Source of the DNA: Paracoccus sp. R12_2
GTDB taxonomy: Bacteria > Pseudomonadota > Alphaproteobacteria > Rhodobacterales > Rhodobacteraceae
Assembly (NCBI RefSeq): GCF_017744015.1
Contig: NZ_JAGHRA010000002.1
Coordinates: 308,418-372,417, forward strand
Reading direction: 5' to 3'
Length of the DNA stretch: 64,000 nt
Part shown: positions 8,007 to 16,887 of the stretch, one piece after another
Layout: each line of letters begins with the position of its first letter
How positions within the stretch are numbered: the first letter of the stretch is position 1
Made by a program: the position numbers and the translations under genes
Notes under the pieces: generated by a model
Seen by the model: only the letters and a program-made list of their open reading frames with translations
Databases searched by the model: none
What the model was told of the DNA's origin: nothing

Positions 8007-9383
8007 TCAATCCGCTGTCTGGGTCGGTGTCGCGGGTGCGGTCGCCGCGGTGTCGTTCGCCGCCGGCGCAAAGCGGCTGAAACTGTCAGACAGCTCGGCC
8101 GCGATGCGCATCTGATCTTCTGCTTCGTTGGCGGGCCAGATCAGAACGAAACCCTCGGCGCGGCCGTCGCGGACCCAGCCTTCTGCCAGACTGCGATGGT
8201 TTTCGTTGGCGCCTTCCAGCAGGACATGGCCCCGCTCGATGGTGCGTTCGGGTTGCGGCACCCAGCCAAGTGCCGTCACCAGCCCTGACAGGTCCAGCAG
8301 CTCCTGCTGACCGCCGGGCTGGCTGAACAGGATCAGCGCCGCGCCCGAGCCGTCCTTCGGCCCATAGATCGACAACGCCCGCTCTGCCCGGTCGAACTGC
8401 AGCTTGTCCATCGGCGCGTTGACCGAAAGTCCGGTCGCCTCATCCCGCAGCGTGCTGAGACCCATCTCGCGCCGCCAGTCCTCGCGACGCTCGATCAACT
8501 TCTGCATCGCCGTGCCCTCGTCCGGCGAGACCCGCAATGCTGCCACCTCGCGTGCGATCGCATCGCGGGTCACCGGCCCTGACTTGCCGTCGATCGCGCC
8601 ATCATACCGGCCCGCCCAACGCAGGGCCCGCTGCACCTGATCCAGCGGCGGCATGGTGGCGGGCTGATCCGGCGCAGCCGGCAGATCGGGTGTCTCGCCC
8701 GGTTCGATCGCCGTCCCCATCTCGGCTGCATCCGAGGCGAAAGCGTCGCGCGGCAGATCGCCGCTGGCCTTGAACGCCCCAAGCCAACCCTGTGCCGCGG
8801 CAGGTTCCAACGGGCCAAGCGCGACCGAAAACCAGCCGCCGGGCAACGACCACAGCCCGGCATCGGGAAATTTCTCGCGCCATGTCTGCAACGCGGCCTC
8901 GGCATCCGTTCGCGATTGCAGCGATTGCAGGCGGATATAGCTTCCGGGCGGCGCAACATCGGCTTGGACGGTTACCTCTTCCGGGGACGCCGTTTCGGGC
9001 TCGGAATCGTCCTGCGCCGCTCCATCGGTCGCCTCTTCGGCCTCGGCTTCGGATACGGCTTCTTCACCCTCGCCTTCGAACGGCGTCAGCGCGACCGATC
9101 CGCCCGGCAAAGCCACGAAGCTGTCTTGCGGGATCTGTCGCGACGCCTTGAGGGCCGCCAGACGTGCCTCGGCCTCGTCGGGGCTCAGCGGTCCCAGACC
9201 GATCGCCACCCAGCCGCGCGGCAGCGGAAACGTCACGACGTCGTCGAACTGCGCGCCCCAGGTTGCCGCCGCCTGTGCGGCCGCATCGCCGCCGCGCTTC
9301 GCCTCGATCCGGATCACCGCGTCCTGCGCGAACCCCGCGACCGGCAAGACCGCCGCCAGCACCATGACACCCAAACGCCGCAT
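8007..9383 (-). CDS. Exported protein with two SPOR-like repeats and a peptidoglycan-binding-like segment
   Basis: 458 residues. An N-terminal signal peptide (MRRLGVMVLAAVLPVAGFAQ) directs export. Two similar units of about 70 residues follow (about 20-90 and 148-218), each ending in a pattern like GPLEPAAAQGWLGAFKASG, that is, the aromatic/GPL layout of SPOR domains. Between them is an acidic Glu/Ala linker. At about 250-290 a segment containing RALRWAGRYDGAIDGKSGP resembles PG_binding_1. The C-terminal half (about 310-440) is unfamiliar and may be a globular domain. A cell-wall binding role is inferred. It is divergent from glyQ, with GGAAGGAG upstream as ribosome binding site. I cannot name a characterised homologue. 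Confidence 0.72.
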   Translation of the reverse strand: MRRLGVMVLAAVLPVAGFAQDAVIRIEAKRGGDAAAQAAATWGAQFDDVVTFPLPRGWVAIGLGPLSPDEAEARLAALKASRQIPQDSFVALPGGSVALTPFEGEGEEAVSEAEAEEATDGAAQDDSEPETASPEEVTVQADVAPPGSYIRLQSLQSRTDAEAALQTWREKFPDAGLWSLPGGWFSVALGPLEPAAAQGWLGAFKASGDLPRDAFASDAAEMGTAIEPGETPDLPAAPDQPATMPPLDQVQRALRWAGRYDGAIDGKSGPVTRDAIAREVAALRVSPDEGTAMQKLIERREDWRREMGLSTLRDEATGLSVNAPMDKLQFDRAERALSIYGPKDGSGAALILFSQPGGQQELLDLSGLVTALGWVPQPERTIERGHVLLEGANENHRSLAEGWVRDGRAEGFVLIWPANEAEDQMRIAAELSDSFSRFAPAANDTAATAPATPTQTAD

Positions 9384-9433
9384 TCCGCACTCCTTCCCGG
9401 CCCTGTCCGCCGGTCCTGCCCAGTGGGCCTTTA

Positions 9434-9462
9434 TTGACCCTGTCCGATGCCGCGCCTAGAAG
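9434..9462 (+). promoter_or_regulatory. Candidate sigma-70 promoter of glyQ
   Basis: TTGACC (9434-9439), a 17-bp spacer and TAGAAG (9457-9462). The predicted start lies about 35 bp before the glyQ ATG. The same architecture (TTG.. , 17 bp, TAGA..) precedes groES and the first cyclophilin gene. Confidence 0.45.
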
Positions 9463-9502
9463 GCGCGAAAGCTTTGCCTGATCTACGCAAAAGGATGGCC
9501 CG

Positions 9503-10426
9503 ATGACCAGCCCCAACCGACCCCGCAGCTTTCAGGAGATTATCCTGCGCCTGCAGACCTACTGGGCGGGTCAGGGCTGCGCGGTGCTGCAACCCTATGA
9601 CATGGAAGTGGGCGCCGGCACGTTTCATCCGGCCACGACCCTGCGCGCGCTTGGCGGCAAAAGCTGGGCTGCGGCCTATGTCCAGCCGTCGCGCCGGCCC
9701 ACCGATGGCCGCTACGGCGACAATCCCAACCGACTGCAGCACTATTATCAGTACCAGGTCATCATCAAGCCCAGCCCCGAGAACCTGCAAGAGCTGTATC
9801 TGGGCAGCCTGCGCGCCATCGGTCTGGACCCGATGATCCACGACGTGCGCTTTGTCGAGGATGACTGGGAAAGCCCGACGCTTGGCGCCTGGGGCCTGGG
9901 ATGGGAGGTCTGGTGCGACGGGATGGAAGTCAGCCAGTTCACCTATTTCCAGCAGGTCGGCGGCCACGATTGCAAACCGGTCTCGGGCGAGCTGACCTAC
10001 GGGCTTGAACGACTGGCAATGTATGTGCTGGGGGCCGAACATGTGATGGACATGCCCTTCAACGACCCCGACGCGGCCATTCCGCTCAGCTATGGTGACA
10101 TCTTTCGCCAGACCGAACAGGAATATTCGCGCTGGAACTTCGATCAGGCCGACACCGACACGCTGTTTCAGCATTTCAAGGATGCCGAGGCCGAATGTGC
10201 CCGGATCATCGCCGCCGCGGACACCGACAGCGCCGGCCGGCGCATCCCGATGGCGCATCCGGCCTATGATCAGTGCATCAAGGCCAGCCACATCTTCAAC
10301 CTGCTGGACGCGCGCGGCGTCATCAGCGTGACCGAGCGGCAGGCCTATATCGGCCGCGTCCGTGCGCTGGCGAAATCCTGTGCGGACCTGTTCCTGACCA
10401 CCGATGCCGCAGGGGCGACGGCGTGA
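9503..10426 (+). CDS. glyQ: Glycine-tRNA ligase alpha subunit
   Basis: 307 residues, the full length usual for bacterial GlyQ, which together with GlyS forms the alpha2beta2 glycyl-tRNA synthetase in the cytoplasm. The class II catalytic core is clear: [20 protein letters not shown] N-terminus (here [20 protein letters not shown]), the motif [20 protein letters not shown] and the [12 protein letters not shown] segment. AAGGATGG precedes the ATG. The stop overlaps the GTG start of the next gene by 4 bp, so glyQ, the small membrane protein and glyS are very likely one transcript. Confidence 0.97.
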   Translation: MTSPNRPRSFQEIILRLQTYWAGQGCAVLQPYDMEVGAGTFHPATTLRALGGKSWAAAYVQPSRRPTDGRYGDNPNRLQHYYQYQVIIKPSPENLQELYLGSLRAIGLDPMIHDVRFVEDDWESPTLGAWGLGWEVWCDGMEVSQFTYFQQVGGHDCKPVSGELTYGLERLAMYVLGAEHVMDMPFNDPDAAIPLSYGDIFRQTEQEYSRWNFDQADTDTLFQHFKDAEAECARIIAAADTDSAGRRIPMAHPAYDQCIKASHIFNLLDARGVISVTERQAYIGRVRALAKSCADLFLTTDAAGATA

Positions 10427-10902
10427 ACTGGGGCAAGATCGCCACGATCGCGCTGGTGCTGGCATCCGTCGCGGCGGGGGCCGGGGTCTGGTATGCGCAG
10501 GAATACGGCTTCTATGACCGGATCGAGGATGGCAGCCCGGAATCGGTCGTGCTGATCCAAACATCGGACGGGCCGGTCCGGCTGGACATGATCGGCTTCG
10601 ACGGGATCGACGCCGACAGCTCGCCCATCCGTTGGCGCGCCTGTTTCCGCATCGAGGGCGAATGGCCCGACGACGCGGTGCCCTTCGACGGTGCCACGCC
10701 ACTGAACGGCCCGAACTGGTTCGATTGCTATGACGCCGCGCAGATCGGCGCCGACCTGGAACGCGGCGCCGCACGCGCCGTCCTCAGCCAGTCCGAGATT
10801 CGGCCCGATGTGGACCGCGTTCTTGCGGTCTATCCCGACGGCCGCGCCTATGGCTGGCACCAATTCAACGACAAGACCCCGGAACGCGGAGTGATGGACT
10901 GA
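10423..10902 (+). CDS. Small single-pass membrane protein between glyQ and glyS
   Basis: 159 residues starting at a GTG that overlaps the glyQ stop by 4 bp; the stop shares one base with the glyS ATG. This tight coupling decides the start. An N-terminal hydrophobic helix (about residues 5-24) is followed by a periplasm-like domain with three cysteines (RACF and DCYD among their contexts). It looks like the conserved Rhodobacteraceae protein of unknown function (I believe the DUF6446 family) that sits at this place. No enzymatic motif is visible. Being translationally coupled to both GlyRS subunits suggests only co-expression, not a known tRNA role. Confidence 0.82.
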   Translation: MNWGKIATIALVLASVAAGAGVWYAQEYGFYDRIEDGSPESVVLIQTSDGPVRLDMIGFDGIDADSSPIRWRACFRIEGEWPDDAVPFDGATPLNGPNWFDCYDAAQIGADLERGAARAVLSQSEIRPDVDRVLAVYPDGRAYGWHQFNDKTPERGVMD

Positions 10903-13193
10903 TGCCCGATTTGCTGATCGAACTCTTCAGCGAGGAAATCCCCGCCCGCATGCAGGCCCGCGCCGCCGACGACCTGAAGCGGCTGATCACCGATGGGTTG
11001 GTCGAGGCCGGTCTGACCTATGCAAGCGCGGGCGCGTTCAGCACCCCGCGCCGGCTGACGCTGGCGGTCGAGGGGCTGACGGCAGGCAGCCCCACCACGC
11101 GCGAGGAACGCAAGGGTCCGCGCACCGACGCGCCAGAAAAGGCGCTGGAAGGGTTTCTGCGGTCCACCGGGCTGAGCCGGGATCAGCTTGAGGCCCGCGA
11201 CGACAAGAAGGGCCAGGTCTGGTTCGCCACCATCGAAAAACCCGGCCGCCCCGCCGCCGAAATCGTGGCCAAGGTTCTGGACGGCACGATCCGCAACTTC
11301 CCCTGGCCCAAATCCATGCGCTGGGGCACGGGCGCCCTGCGCTGGGTCCGCCCGCTGCATTCGATCCTGTGCATCCTCAGCGACGAAACCGGCGCGACCG
11401 TCGTGCCACTGACGGTCGAGGGCATCACCGCAGGCGACAGCACCCGCGGGCATCGCTTCATGGCGCCGGATGCCTTCACCGTGATCGGATTCGATGATTA
11501 CGCCGCCAGGCTGCGCCGCGCCCGTGTCATGCTGGACCCCGCGGAACGGCGCGAGGCGATCCGCAGCCAGGCCGACAACCTTGCCTTCGCGCGGGGCTGG
11601 GAAATTGTCGCGGATGACGGTTTGCTGTCCGAGGTCGCGGGCCTTGTCGAATGGCCGGTGCCGCTGATGGGCGTGATCGAGGACCGATTTCTGGACCTGC
11701 CGCCCGAGGTGCTGCAGACATCGATGAAGGAACACCAGAAATTCTTCTCGGCCCGCAACCCGAAAACCGGGCGGATCGAAGGCTTTGTCACCGTCGCCAA
11801 CATCGAAACACAGGATGACGGCGCGACGATCCTGGCCGGCAACCAGCGCGTGCTGGCCGCCCGCCTGTCGGATGCCGCCTTCTTCTGGGAAAACGACCTG
11901 CGCGAGGCGAAATCGGGCATGGAGGCCTGGGCCGAGGGCCTGAAATCCGTGACCTTCCACAACAAGCTGGGTTCGCAGGCCGACCGCATCGCCCGCATCG
12001 CCGCGCTTTCCCGCGAGATCGCGCCATTGGTCGGCGCCGATCCCGATCAGGCCGAACAGGCCGCGAAGCTGGCCAAGCTGGACCTGCGCAGCGCCATGGT
12101 CGGCGAGTTTCCGGAACTGCAGGGGATCATGGGCCGCTACTATGCGCTGGCTGCGGGCGAGCCGGAGGCGGTGGCAGACGCCGCCCGCGACCATTACTCG
12201 CCGCTTGGGCCTTCGGACACGGTGCCCACCGCCCCGGTGTCGGTCGCCGTGGCTCTGGCCGACAAGATCGACACGCTGACCGGGTTCTGGGCGATTGACG
12301 AAAAGCCCACGGGGTCGAAGGATCCGTTCGCTCTGCGGCGGGCGGCGCTGGGGGTTATTCGATTGGTGCTGGGGAATGGCGTGCGGATTGAAGTGAGTGG
12401 TCTCATAGCTGCTCAACTTATCCGTAACGCGCAGGTTGCTTTCGGCCCATTGGGCGCGTTGGTGGCACGAGAAGCTGCACGCGGATTTGGAGCTTGGCTC
12501 GATGCCAAGGGAGTCAAGTCAGCAGTGTTCGATGAGGTTTCTGTCCATGCATCGTCTCGCGCTGAGGTTTTCGACGCTGGGTTTGACAAGTATGAAGATC
12601 GTGAGTTCGATGACGCGTGCGGGGCTGCAAACGCTGATCATCTTGCCCTTGTGCTCACCGAAGCCTGTCCAGACCTCCTCGCCTTCCTCCACGACCGCCT
12701 GAAGGTCCACCTTCGCGACCAGGGCATCCGCCACGACATCATCGACGCCGTCCTTGCCCAGCCCGGCAATGACGATCTGGTGCAGGTCGTCAATCGCGCC
12801 ACCGCGCTGAACGACATGCTGGCGACCGAGGATGGCAAGAACCTGACCCAGGGCCTCAAACGCGCCAGCAATATCCTGTCGCAGGCCGAGGAAAAGGACG
12901 GCGTCGAATACAGCTTCGGTGCGGATGTGAAATTCGCGGAAACCGACGAGGAACGTGCCCTGTTCGCCGCGCTGGACACCGCCGAACCGGCGATCAGGAA
13001 AGCCATGGCCGCTGAGGATTTCCCCGCCGCGATGGCCGCCATCGCCGGTCTGTGCGCGCCCATCGACGCCTTCTTCGATGCGGTTCAGGTCAACAGCGAC
13101 AACCAGATCCTGCGCCGCAACCGTCTGAACCTGCTGTCGCGGATCCGCGATGCCGGCCGCCAGATCGCGGATTTCGGTCGGATTCAGGACTGA
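10902..13193 (+). CDS. glyS: Glycine-tRNA ligase beta subunit, with internal insert
   Basis: 763 residues; the beta subunit binds tRNA and is usually near 690 residues in bacteria (E. coli 689). The N-terminal LLIELFSEEIPARMQ and the EHQKFFS segment near residue 280 are standard GlyS, and the HD-type and C-terminal anticodon-binding parts (DRLKVHLRDQGIRHDIIDAV at about 599) are intact. The extra length is explained by about 90 residues (497-590) encoded by DNA with different codon choice, described as a separate feature. The frame is open throughout, so the gene is presumably functional. It starts on the last base of the preceding gene's stop codon. Confidence 0.95.
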   Translation: MPDLLIELFSEEIPARMQARAADDLKRLITDGLVEAGLTYASAGAFSTPRRLTLAVEGLTAGSPTTREERKGPRTDAPEKALEGFLRSTGLSRDQLEARDDKKGQVWFATIEKPGRPAAEIVAKVLDGTIRNFPWPKSMRWGTGALRWVRPLHSILCILSDETGATVVPLTVEGITAGDSTRGHRFMAPDAFTVIGFDDYAARLRRARVMLDPAERREAIRSQADNLAFARGWEIVADDGLLSEVAGLVEWPVPLMGVIEDRFLDLPPEVLQTSMKEHQKFFSARNPKTGRIEGFVTVANIETQDDGATILAGNQRVLAARLSDAAFFWENDLREAKSGMEAWAEGLKSVTFHNKLGSQADRIARIAALSREIAPLVGADPDQAEQAAKLAKLDLRSAMVGEFPELQGIMGRYYALAAGEPEAVADAARDHYSPLGPSDTVPTAPVSVAVALADKIDTLTGFWAIDEKPTGSKDPFALRRAALGVIRLVLGNGVRIEVSGLIAAQLIRNAQVAFGPLGALVAREAARGFGAWLDAKGVKSAVFDEVSVHASSRAEVFDAGFDKYEDREFDDACGAANADHLALVLTEACPDLLAFLHDRLKVHLRDQGIRHDIIDAVLAQPGNDDLVQVVNRATALNDMLATEDGKNLTQGLKRASNILSQAEEKDGVEYSFGADVKFAETDEERALFAALDTAEPAIRKAMAAEDFPAAMAAIAGLCAPIDAFFDAVQVNSDNQILRRNRLNLLSRIRDAGRQIADFGRIQD
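12390..12671 (+). other. Atypical in-frame insert within glyS (residues about 497-590)
   Basis: Within glyS, codon usage changes abruptly after RLVLGNGVRIE and returns at DLLAFLHDRLKVH. In between there are many codons that flanking glyS avoids (ATA, GCT, CTT, GTT, TTT, TCT, CGT, GAT) and GC is visibly lower. The encoded segment is rich in Ala, Asp, Glu and Val. Bacterial GlyS proteins are about 70-75 residues shorter, and the excess fits this stretch. The insert keeps the frame. It has no terminal repeats I can see and no transposase, so its origin is open: a transferred gene segment by recombination, or a captured element. Confidence 0.7.
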
Positions 13194-13260
13194 CGGGCTG
13201 AAAAACACCCCCGTCGGGCACGCGGAAGACAAAACCCGCGCCGTCAGGCGCTGATCGTGC

Positions 13261-13282
13261 CGCGCCGCCTTTTGGCGGCGCG
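13261..13282. terminator. Perfect GC hairpin between convergent glyS and aldolase gene
   Basis: CGCGCCGCC (13261-13269), loop TTTT, GGCGGCGCG (13274-13282): a 9-bp perfect stem in the gap between two convergent genes. No T-tract follows on either strand, so efficient intrinsic termination is doubtful. Confidence 0.38.
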
Positions 13283-13295
13283 TCCATATGGTAGA

Positions 13296-14222
13296 TCAGG
13301 CGCCCTTGTAGATCTCGACCAGCTTGGCCAGCATGTCCAGCGCATCCTCGCGCGACCGCTGGAAGCTGTTGCGCCCGATGATCGATCCGTTGCCGCCGCC
13401 GTCGCGGATCGCCCGCGCGTCGTCATAGACCGCGTCCGCACCCTTGGCCGCCCCACCCGAAAACACCACGATCCGGCGCCCGCCGAAGCTTGCGTCCATG
13501 CAGTGCCGCACGCGGGCGGCTTGGGTCGCGATGTCGATGGGCTTGTCCTCATAGACCTTCTTGGCCTCGGGCAGCATCAGGTGGTCGGTGGACAGCTTGA
13601 TCTTGATGATATGGGCGCCGATCAGCGCCGCGATCTGGGCCGCATAGGCCGCGATGTCGATGGCAGTTTCACCGTCCTTGGTGATCGCCTCGCCGCGCGG
13701 ATAGGACCAGATCACCGTCGCCACGCCCTTGGCGGCAGCCTCGCGGCGCATCTCGACGATCTCTTCGAACATGTCCAGCGCCATGTCCGACCCCGGATAG
13801 ATGGTAAAGCCGATCGCTGCGCAGCCAAGCCGCAGCGCGTCATCGACGCTGGCGGTGATCGCCTGGTTCTTGCCCGCCGTGTTCGACATCAGGCTGTTGG
13901 CGCTGTTCACCTTGAGGATCGTCGGGATCTGGCCGGCAAAGCTGTCGGCACCGGCCTCGATCATTCCCAGCGGCGCGGCATAGGCGTTCAGCCCCGCGTC
14001 GATCGCCAGCTGATAGTGGTAATGCGGATCATAGCCTGCCGGGTTCGGGGCAAAGCTGCGCGCCGGGCCATGCTCGAACCCCTGGTCGACGGGCAGGATG
14101 ATCATCTTGCCGGTTCCAGCCAGCTTGCCGGTCATCAGCATCCGCGCAAGCTGCGCCTTCACCCCCGGCGTCTCGCCCTCGTAATTGGCCAGAATCCGCC
14201 GCACCGTATCGGTCATCTGCAT
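13296..14222 (-). CDS. fbaB: Class I fructose-bisphosphate aldolase (DhnA/archaeal type)
   Basis: 308 residues, a TIM-barrel aldolase of the DhnA/FbaB family that cleaves fructose 1,6-bisphosphate in glycolysis or forms it in gluconeogenesis. Visible family features are LPVDQGFEHGP near residue 43, the strand IIKIKLSTD carrying the likely Schiff-base lysine, and the phosphate-binding end segments FSGGAAKG and GGGNGSIIGRN. GAGGAG precedes the ATG. It is convergent with glyS. A promoter and a LacI-like operator lie upstream (14250-14294). No class II aldolase is seen here. Confidence 0.92.
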   Translation of the reverse strand: MQMTDTVRRILANYEGETPGVKAQLARMLMTGKLAGTGKMIILPVDQGFEHGPARSFAPNPAGYDPHYHYQLAIDAGLNAYAAPLGMIEAGADSFAGQIPTILKVNSANSLMSNTAGKNQAITASVDDALRLGCAAIGFTIYPGSDMALDMFEEIVEMRREAAAKGVATVIWSYPRGEAITKDGETAIDIAAYAAQIAALIGAHIIKIKLSTDHLMLPEAKKVYEDKPIDIATQAARVRHCMDASFGGRRIVVFSGGAAKGADAVYDDARAIRDGGGNGSIIGRNSFQRSREDALDMLAKLVEIYKGA

Positions 14223-14249
14223 GGAAAACGTCTCCTCTTTGTTGGCGTT

Positions 14250-14277
14250 TCCATAGCACGCACATGGCCGGTGACAA
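14250..14277 (-). promoter_or_regulatory. Candidate promoter of the aldolase gene
   Basis: On the minus strand TTGTCA (14277-14272), a 16-bp spacer and TATGGA (14255-14250), ending 28 bp before the ATG. Confidence 0.45.
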
Positions 14278-14280
14278 CGC

Positions 14281-14294
14281 TGTTGACGCTAACA
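14281..14294. promoter_or_regulatory. Candidate LacI-family operator upstream of the aldolase gene
   Basis: TGTTGACGCTAACA is an imperfect palindrome (10 of 14 positions symmetric) around a central CG, the form of LacI-family operators. It sits 3 bp upstream of the -35 box of the aldolase gene. Alphaproteobacterial LacI regulators of central carbon metabolism such as CceR are the inferred ligands; the regulator is not in the window. Confidence 0.38.
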
Positions 14295-14443
14295 AAACCC
14301 CCGCATCTTCCACCGCTTGCGGAATCCGCCCACCGCCTTCATCCGCGTCCGGCGATTCATAAAACCTTAACCATTAATGAATCGTCTGAAGCGGATTTTA
14401 TCTGCATAGCTGAATATGAGGGCTTATTTTGAAAGGAGTTATG

Positions 14444-14893
14444 ATGATTACCAATTCGTCCCTCGGGCATTTCCAACTGCCTTTGTTCGGCCTTCAGGCG
14501 AACGCTTCGGCGACCGATATCGGCGCCGATCAGCGCAGCATATTCCTGCGGCCGATCACCGCCAGCGGCGAAACCACCGAACTGCCCGCAGCCGAGGTCG
14601 TCCAACCCGGCGAAAAGAAGACGGCACCGATGGCCTTCGACAAATGGATGGACACGGTGCTGATCTACCGGAACGCCGCGCTGCGCAACGAAGCCCGCAA
14701 GGCCGAGGCTGATGGCGCGTCCCCGGTGCCGCCCCCGGCTGGTCCCGGCGGCGATCAGGCCACGATCGAACCGCCCACTCCGGCGGAAAGCGCAGCGGCC
14801 GCAGACGGCGAAGACGCGCCTTCGCAGGGCGACGGGACAGCGGATCCGCAGCCAGGCGGCAATGGGGGATTGTTGCAGCGGTTGCTTGGCTGA
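14444..14893 (+). CDS. Small Pro/Ala-rich protein, function unknown
   Basis: 149 residues (MITNSSLGHF...). A strong AGGAG at 14434-14438 stands 5 bp before this ATG; another ATG at 14441 is too close to it. Residues 1-85 have mixed composition with LPLFGLQ and FDKWMDTVLIYRNAALRNEARK; from about 90 to 145 the chain is Pro/Ala/Gly/Asp-rich and surely disordered, ending in GLLQRLLG. No signal peptide or membrane segment. An intrinsic terminator follows 20 bp after the stop, which supports a real transcription unit. I do not recognise the family. Confidence 0.6.
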   Translation: MITNSSLGHFQLPLFGLQANASATDIGADQRSIFLRPITASGETTELPAAEVVQPGEKKTAPMAFDKWMDTVLIYRNAALRNEARKAEADGASPVPPPAGPGGDQATIEPPTPAESAAAADGEDAPSQGDGTADPQPGGNGGLLQRLLG

Positions 14894-14913
14894 ACCGAGG
14901 CACGGACATGAAC

Positions 14914-14945
14914 AAGGGGCGGATAATGCCGCCCCTTTCTTGTCT
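14914..14945 (+). terminator. Intrinsic terminator after the small Pro/Ala-rich gene
   Basis: AAGGGGCGG (14914-14922), loop ATAATG, CCGCCCCTT (14929-14937), then a T-rich tail TCTTGTCT. Perfect 9-bp stem. Its 3' arm and tail are part of the 28-bp tandem duplication. Confidence 0.65.
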
Positions 14946-14977
14946 TCGCGATAATGCCGCCCCTTTCTTGTCTTCGC
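14922..14977. repeat. Perfect 28-bp tandem duplication
   Basis: Positions 14922-14949 and 14950-14977 are identical (unit begins GATAATGCCGCC and ends CTTGTCTTCGC). The unit contains the loop, the 3' arm and the T-rich tail of the terminator, but not its 5' arm. It therefore duplicates half a terminator, in the gap between this gene and pgk. Confidence 0.97.
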
Positions 14978-15011
14978 ACTGATCGCGCGCGGCAGCGAAC
15001 CGGCGCGGCGG

Positions 15012-16205
15012 TCAGTCGTGCAGGGCCGCGACGCCGGGCAGTTCCTTTCCTTCCATCCATTCAAGAAAGGCACCGCCGGCCGTCGAGATGAACGTGAAGT
15101 CTGCCGCCGCACCCGCCTTGTTCAGCGCCGCAACGGTGTCACCGCCGCCAGCGACCGAAATCAGCCCGTGTTCACGGGTCAGGCGCGCGGCCTCTTGCGC
15201 GGCGGCGTTGGTCGCGCGATCGAAGGGTTCGATCTCGAACGCCCCCAGCGGCCCGTTCCAGATCAGGGTCTTGCAGATTTCCATGGCACCTTTCAGCGCC
15301 TCGACCGTGTCGGGTCCGGCGTCCAGGATCATCGCATCGGCGGGGCACTGGTCGACCGGCAGCACCTCGTTTGCGGCGCCTGCCTTGAATTCCCGTGCCA
15401 CCACGATGTCCAGCGGCAGGTGGATCGCACATCCGCCGGCTTCGGCCTTCTCCATGATCGCCCGTGCGGTGTCCGCCATGTCGCGTTCGGCCAGCGATTT
15501 GCCGACCTCGACGCCCTTGGCCACCAGGAAGGTGTTGGCCATTCCGCCGCCGATCACCAGATGATCGACCTTCTCGACCAGGTTCATCAACAGGTCCAGT
15601 TTGGTCGAGACCTTGGCCCCGCCCACCACGGCCATGACCGGACGCTGCGGCGTTCCAAGCGCGGCGTCCAGCGCCTTCAGTTCGGCCTCCATCAACCGCC
15701 CTGCCCCCGAAGGCAGCAGCCGTGCCAGACCCTCGGTCGAAGCATGAGCGCGATGCGCAGCCGAAAATGCATCGTTGATATACGCGCCCCCAAGCGCGGC
15801 CATCGAGGCGGCGAACGTCGGATCGTTCTGTTCCTCACCCGCGTGGAAGCGGGTATTTTCCAACAATGCGACATCGCCCGGCTGCAACCCGGCGACCGCA
15901 CGCTTGGCCGGTCCGCCGATGCAGTCATCGGCGAAAACCACATCCTGCCCCAGCGCCTGTTCCAGCGCAGGCACGATCTGCTTCAGGCTCATGCTGTCGA
16001 CGCGCTTGCCCTTGGGGCGGTCGAAATGCGCCAGCAGCACCGGAATGCCGCCTTTTTCCTGGATATCCTTGACGGTGGGCACGATCTTTTCGATCCGGGT
16101 CGCATCGGTGACGCGGCCATCCTCGACCGGCACGTTCACGTCCACGCGTGTCAGGACGACTTTCCCGTCCAGATCCATGTCGTCGATTGTCTTGAACTGG
16201 GCCAT
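15012..16205 (-). CDS. pgk: Phosphoglycerate kinase
   Basis: 397 residues, the normal length for Pgk, which transfers phosphate between 1,3-bisphosphoglycerate and ADP in glycolysis. Hallmarks visible: [11 protein letters not shown] near residue 18, [10 protein letters not shown] near 58, the nucleotide-binding [12 protein letters not shown] and the C-terminal [12 protein letters not shown] with the hinge [12 protein letters not shown]. Longer upstream in-frame starts exist but the conserved [12 protein letters not shown] start at 16205 has AAGGA in front. It is divergent from the cyclophilin pair. No gapA neighbour is in the window. Confidence 0.96.
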   Translation of the reverse strand: MAQFKTIDDMDLDGKVVLTRVDVNVPVEDGRVTDATRIEKIVPTVKDIQEKGGIPVLLAHFDRPKGKRVDSMSLKQIVPALEQALGQDVVFADDCIGGPAKRAVAGLQPGDVALLENTRFHAGEEQNDPTFAASMAALGGAYINDAFSAAHRAHASTEGLARLLPSGAGRLMEAELKALDAALGTPQRPVMAVVGGAKVSTKLDLLMNLVEKVDHLVIGGGMANTFLVAKGVEVGKSLAERDMADTARAIMEKAEAGGCAIHLPLDIVVAREFKAGAANEVLPVDQCPADAMILDAGPDTVEALKGAMEICKTLIWNGPLGAFEIEPFDRATNAAAQEAARLTREHGLISVAGGGDTVAALNKAGAAADFTFISTAGGAFLEWMEGKELPGVAALHD

Positions 16206-16322
16206 GTCGCGTCCTTTTCCGGCTGTTGGGCGTCGCCTCGCGCTTGTCCCGCATGCCGCACGCGGCGTCAACTGCCGCCGCGGCCTGACGCGGGCGTGAT
16301 CCCGCCGTGACGCGGTTGCGCG

Positions 16323-16351
16323 TTGCCCTTGGACGCAAGAGCACCTAGACC
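16323..16351 (+). promoter_or_regulatory. Candidate promoter of the cyclophilin pair
   Basis: TTGCCC (16323-16328), 17 bp, TAGACC (16346-16351), about 30 bp before the first ATG; the same -10 style as at glyQ and groES. Confidence 0.4.
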
Positions 16352-16380
16352 TTGGCCAAAACGTGGCAAAGGAGGGCCGC

Positions 16381-16887
16381 ATGGCCGAGATCAAGGATCC
16401 CGAGAACACCATCATCATCGAACTGAAGGACGGCCCCGTCGTGGTCGAACTGCTGTCCGACGTCGCGCCGAAGCATGCCGAGCGGATGAAGCAGCTTGCC
16501 CGCGCAGGCAAATACGACAACGTCGCCTTTCACCGGGTGATCGACGGCTTCATGGCGCAGACCGGCGATGTGGAACACGCCAACATGGAAAAGGACTACA
16601 ATCCGGGCCGCGCCGGCACCGGCGGGTCCGATCTGCCCGATCTGCCGGCCGAATTCTCGAAGCTGCCGCATGATCGCGGCACGTTGGGTGCGGCGCGATC
16701 GCAGAACCCCAGCAGCGCCAACAGCCAGTTCTTCATCAACTTCAAGGACAACCATTTCCTGAACGGCCAGTACACGGTCTATGGCCGCGTCGTCGAAGGG
16801 ATGGAGCATGTGGACAAGATCATGCGCGGCGAACCGCCCGCGAATCCGGACCGGATGATTTCGGTCAAGGTGGCCGCCGATGCGTAA
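16381..16887 (+). CDS. Cytoplasmic cyclophilin-type peptidylprolyl isomerase
   Basis: 168 residues with no signal peptide. It is a single cyclophilin domain: [34 protein letters not shown] and the final substrate strand [15 protein letters not shown]. The enzyme catalyses cis-trans isomerisation of proline peptide bonds. AAAGGAGG precedes the ATG; an earlier GTG at 16363 is disregarded. It overlaps the next gene by 8 bp, and the two cyclophilins share long identical motifs, pointing to an old tandem duplication. Confidence 0.93.
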   Translation: MAEIKDPENTIIIELKDGPVVVELLSDVAPKHAERMKQLARAGKYDNVAFHRVIDGFMAQTGDVEHANMEKDYNPGRAGTGGSDLPDLPAEFSKLPHDRGTLGAARSQNPSSANSQFFINFKDNHFLNGQYTVYGRVVEGMEHVDKIMRGEPPANPDRMISVKVAADA

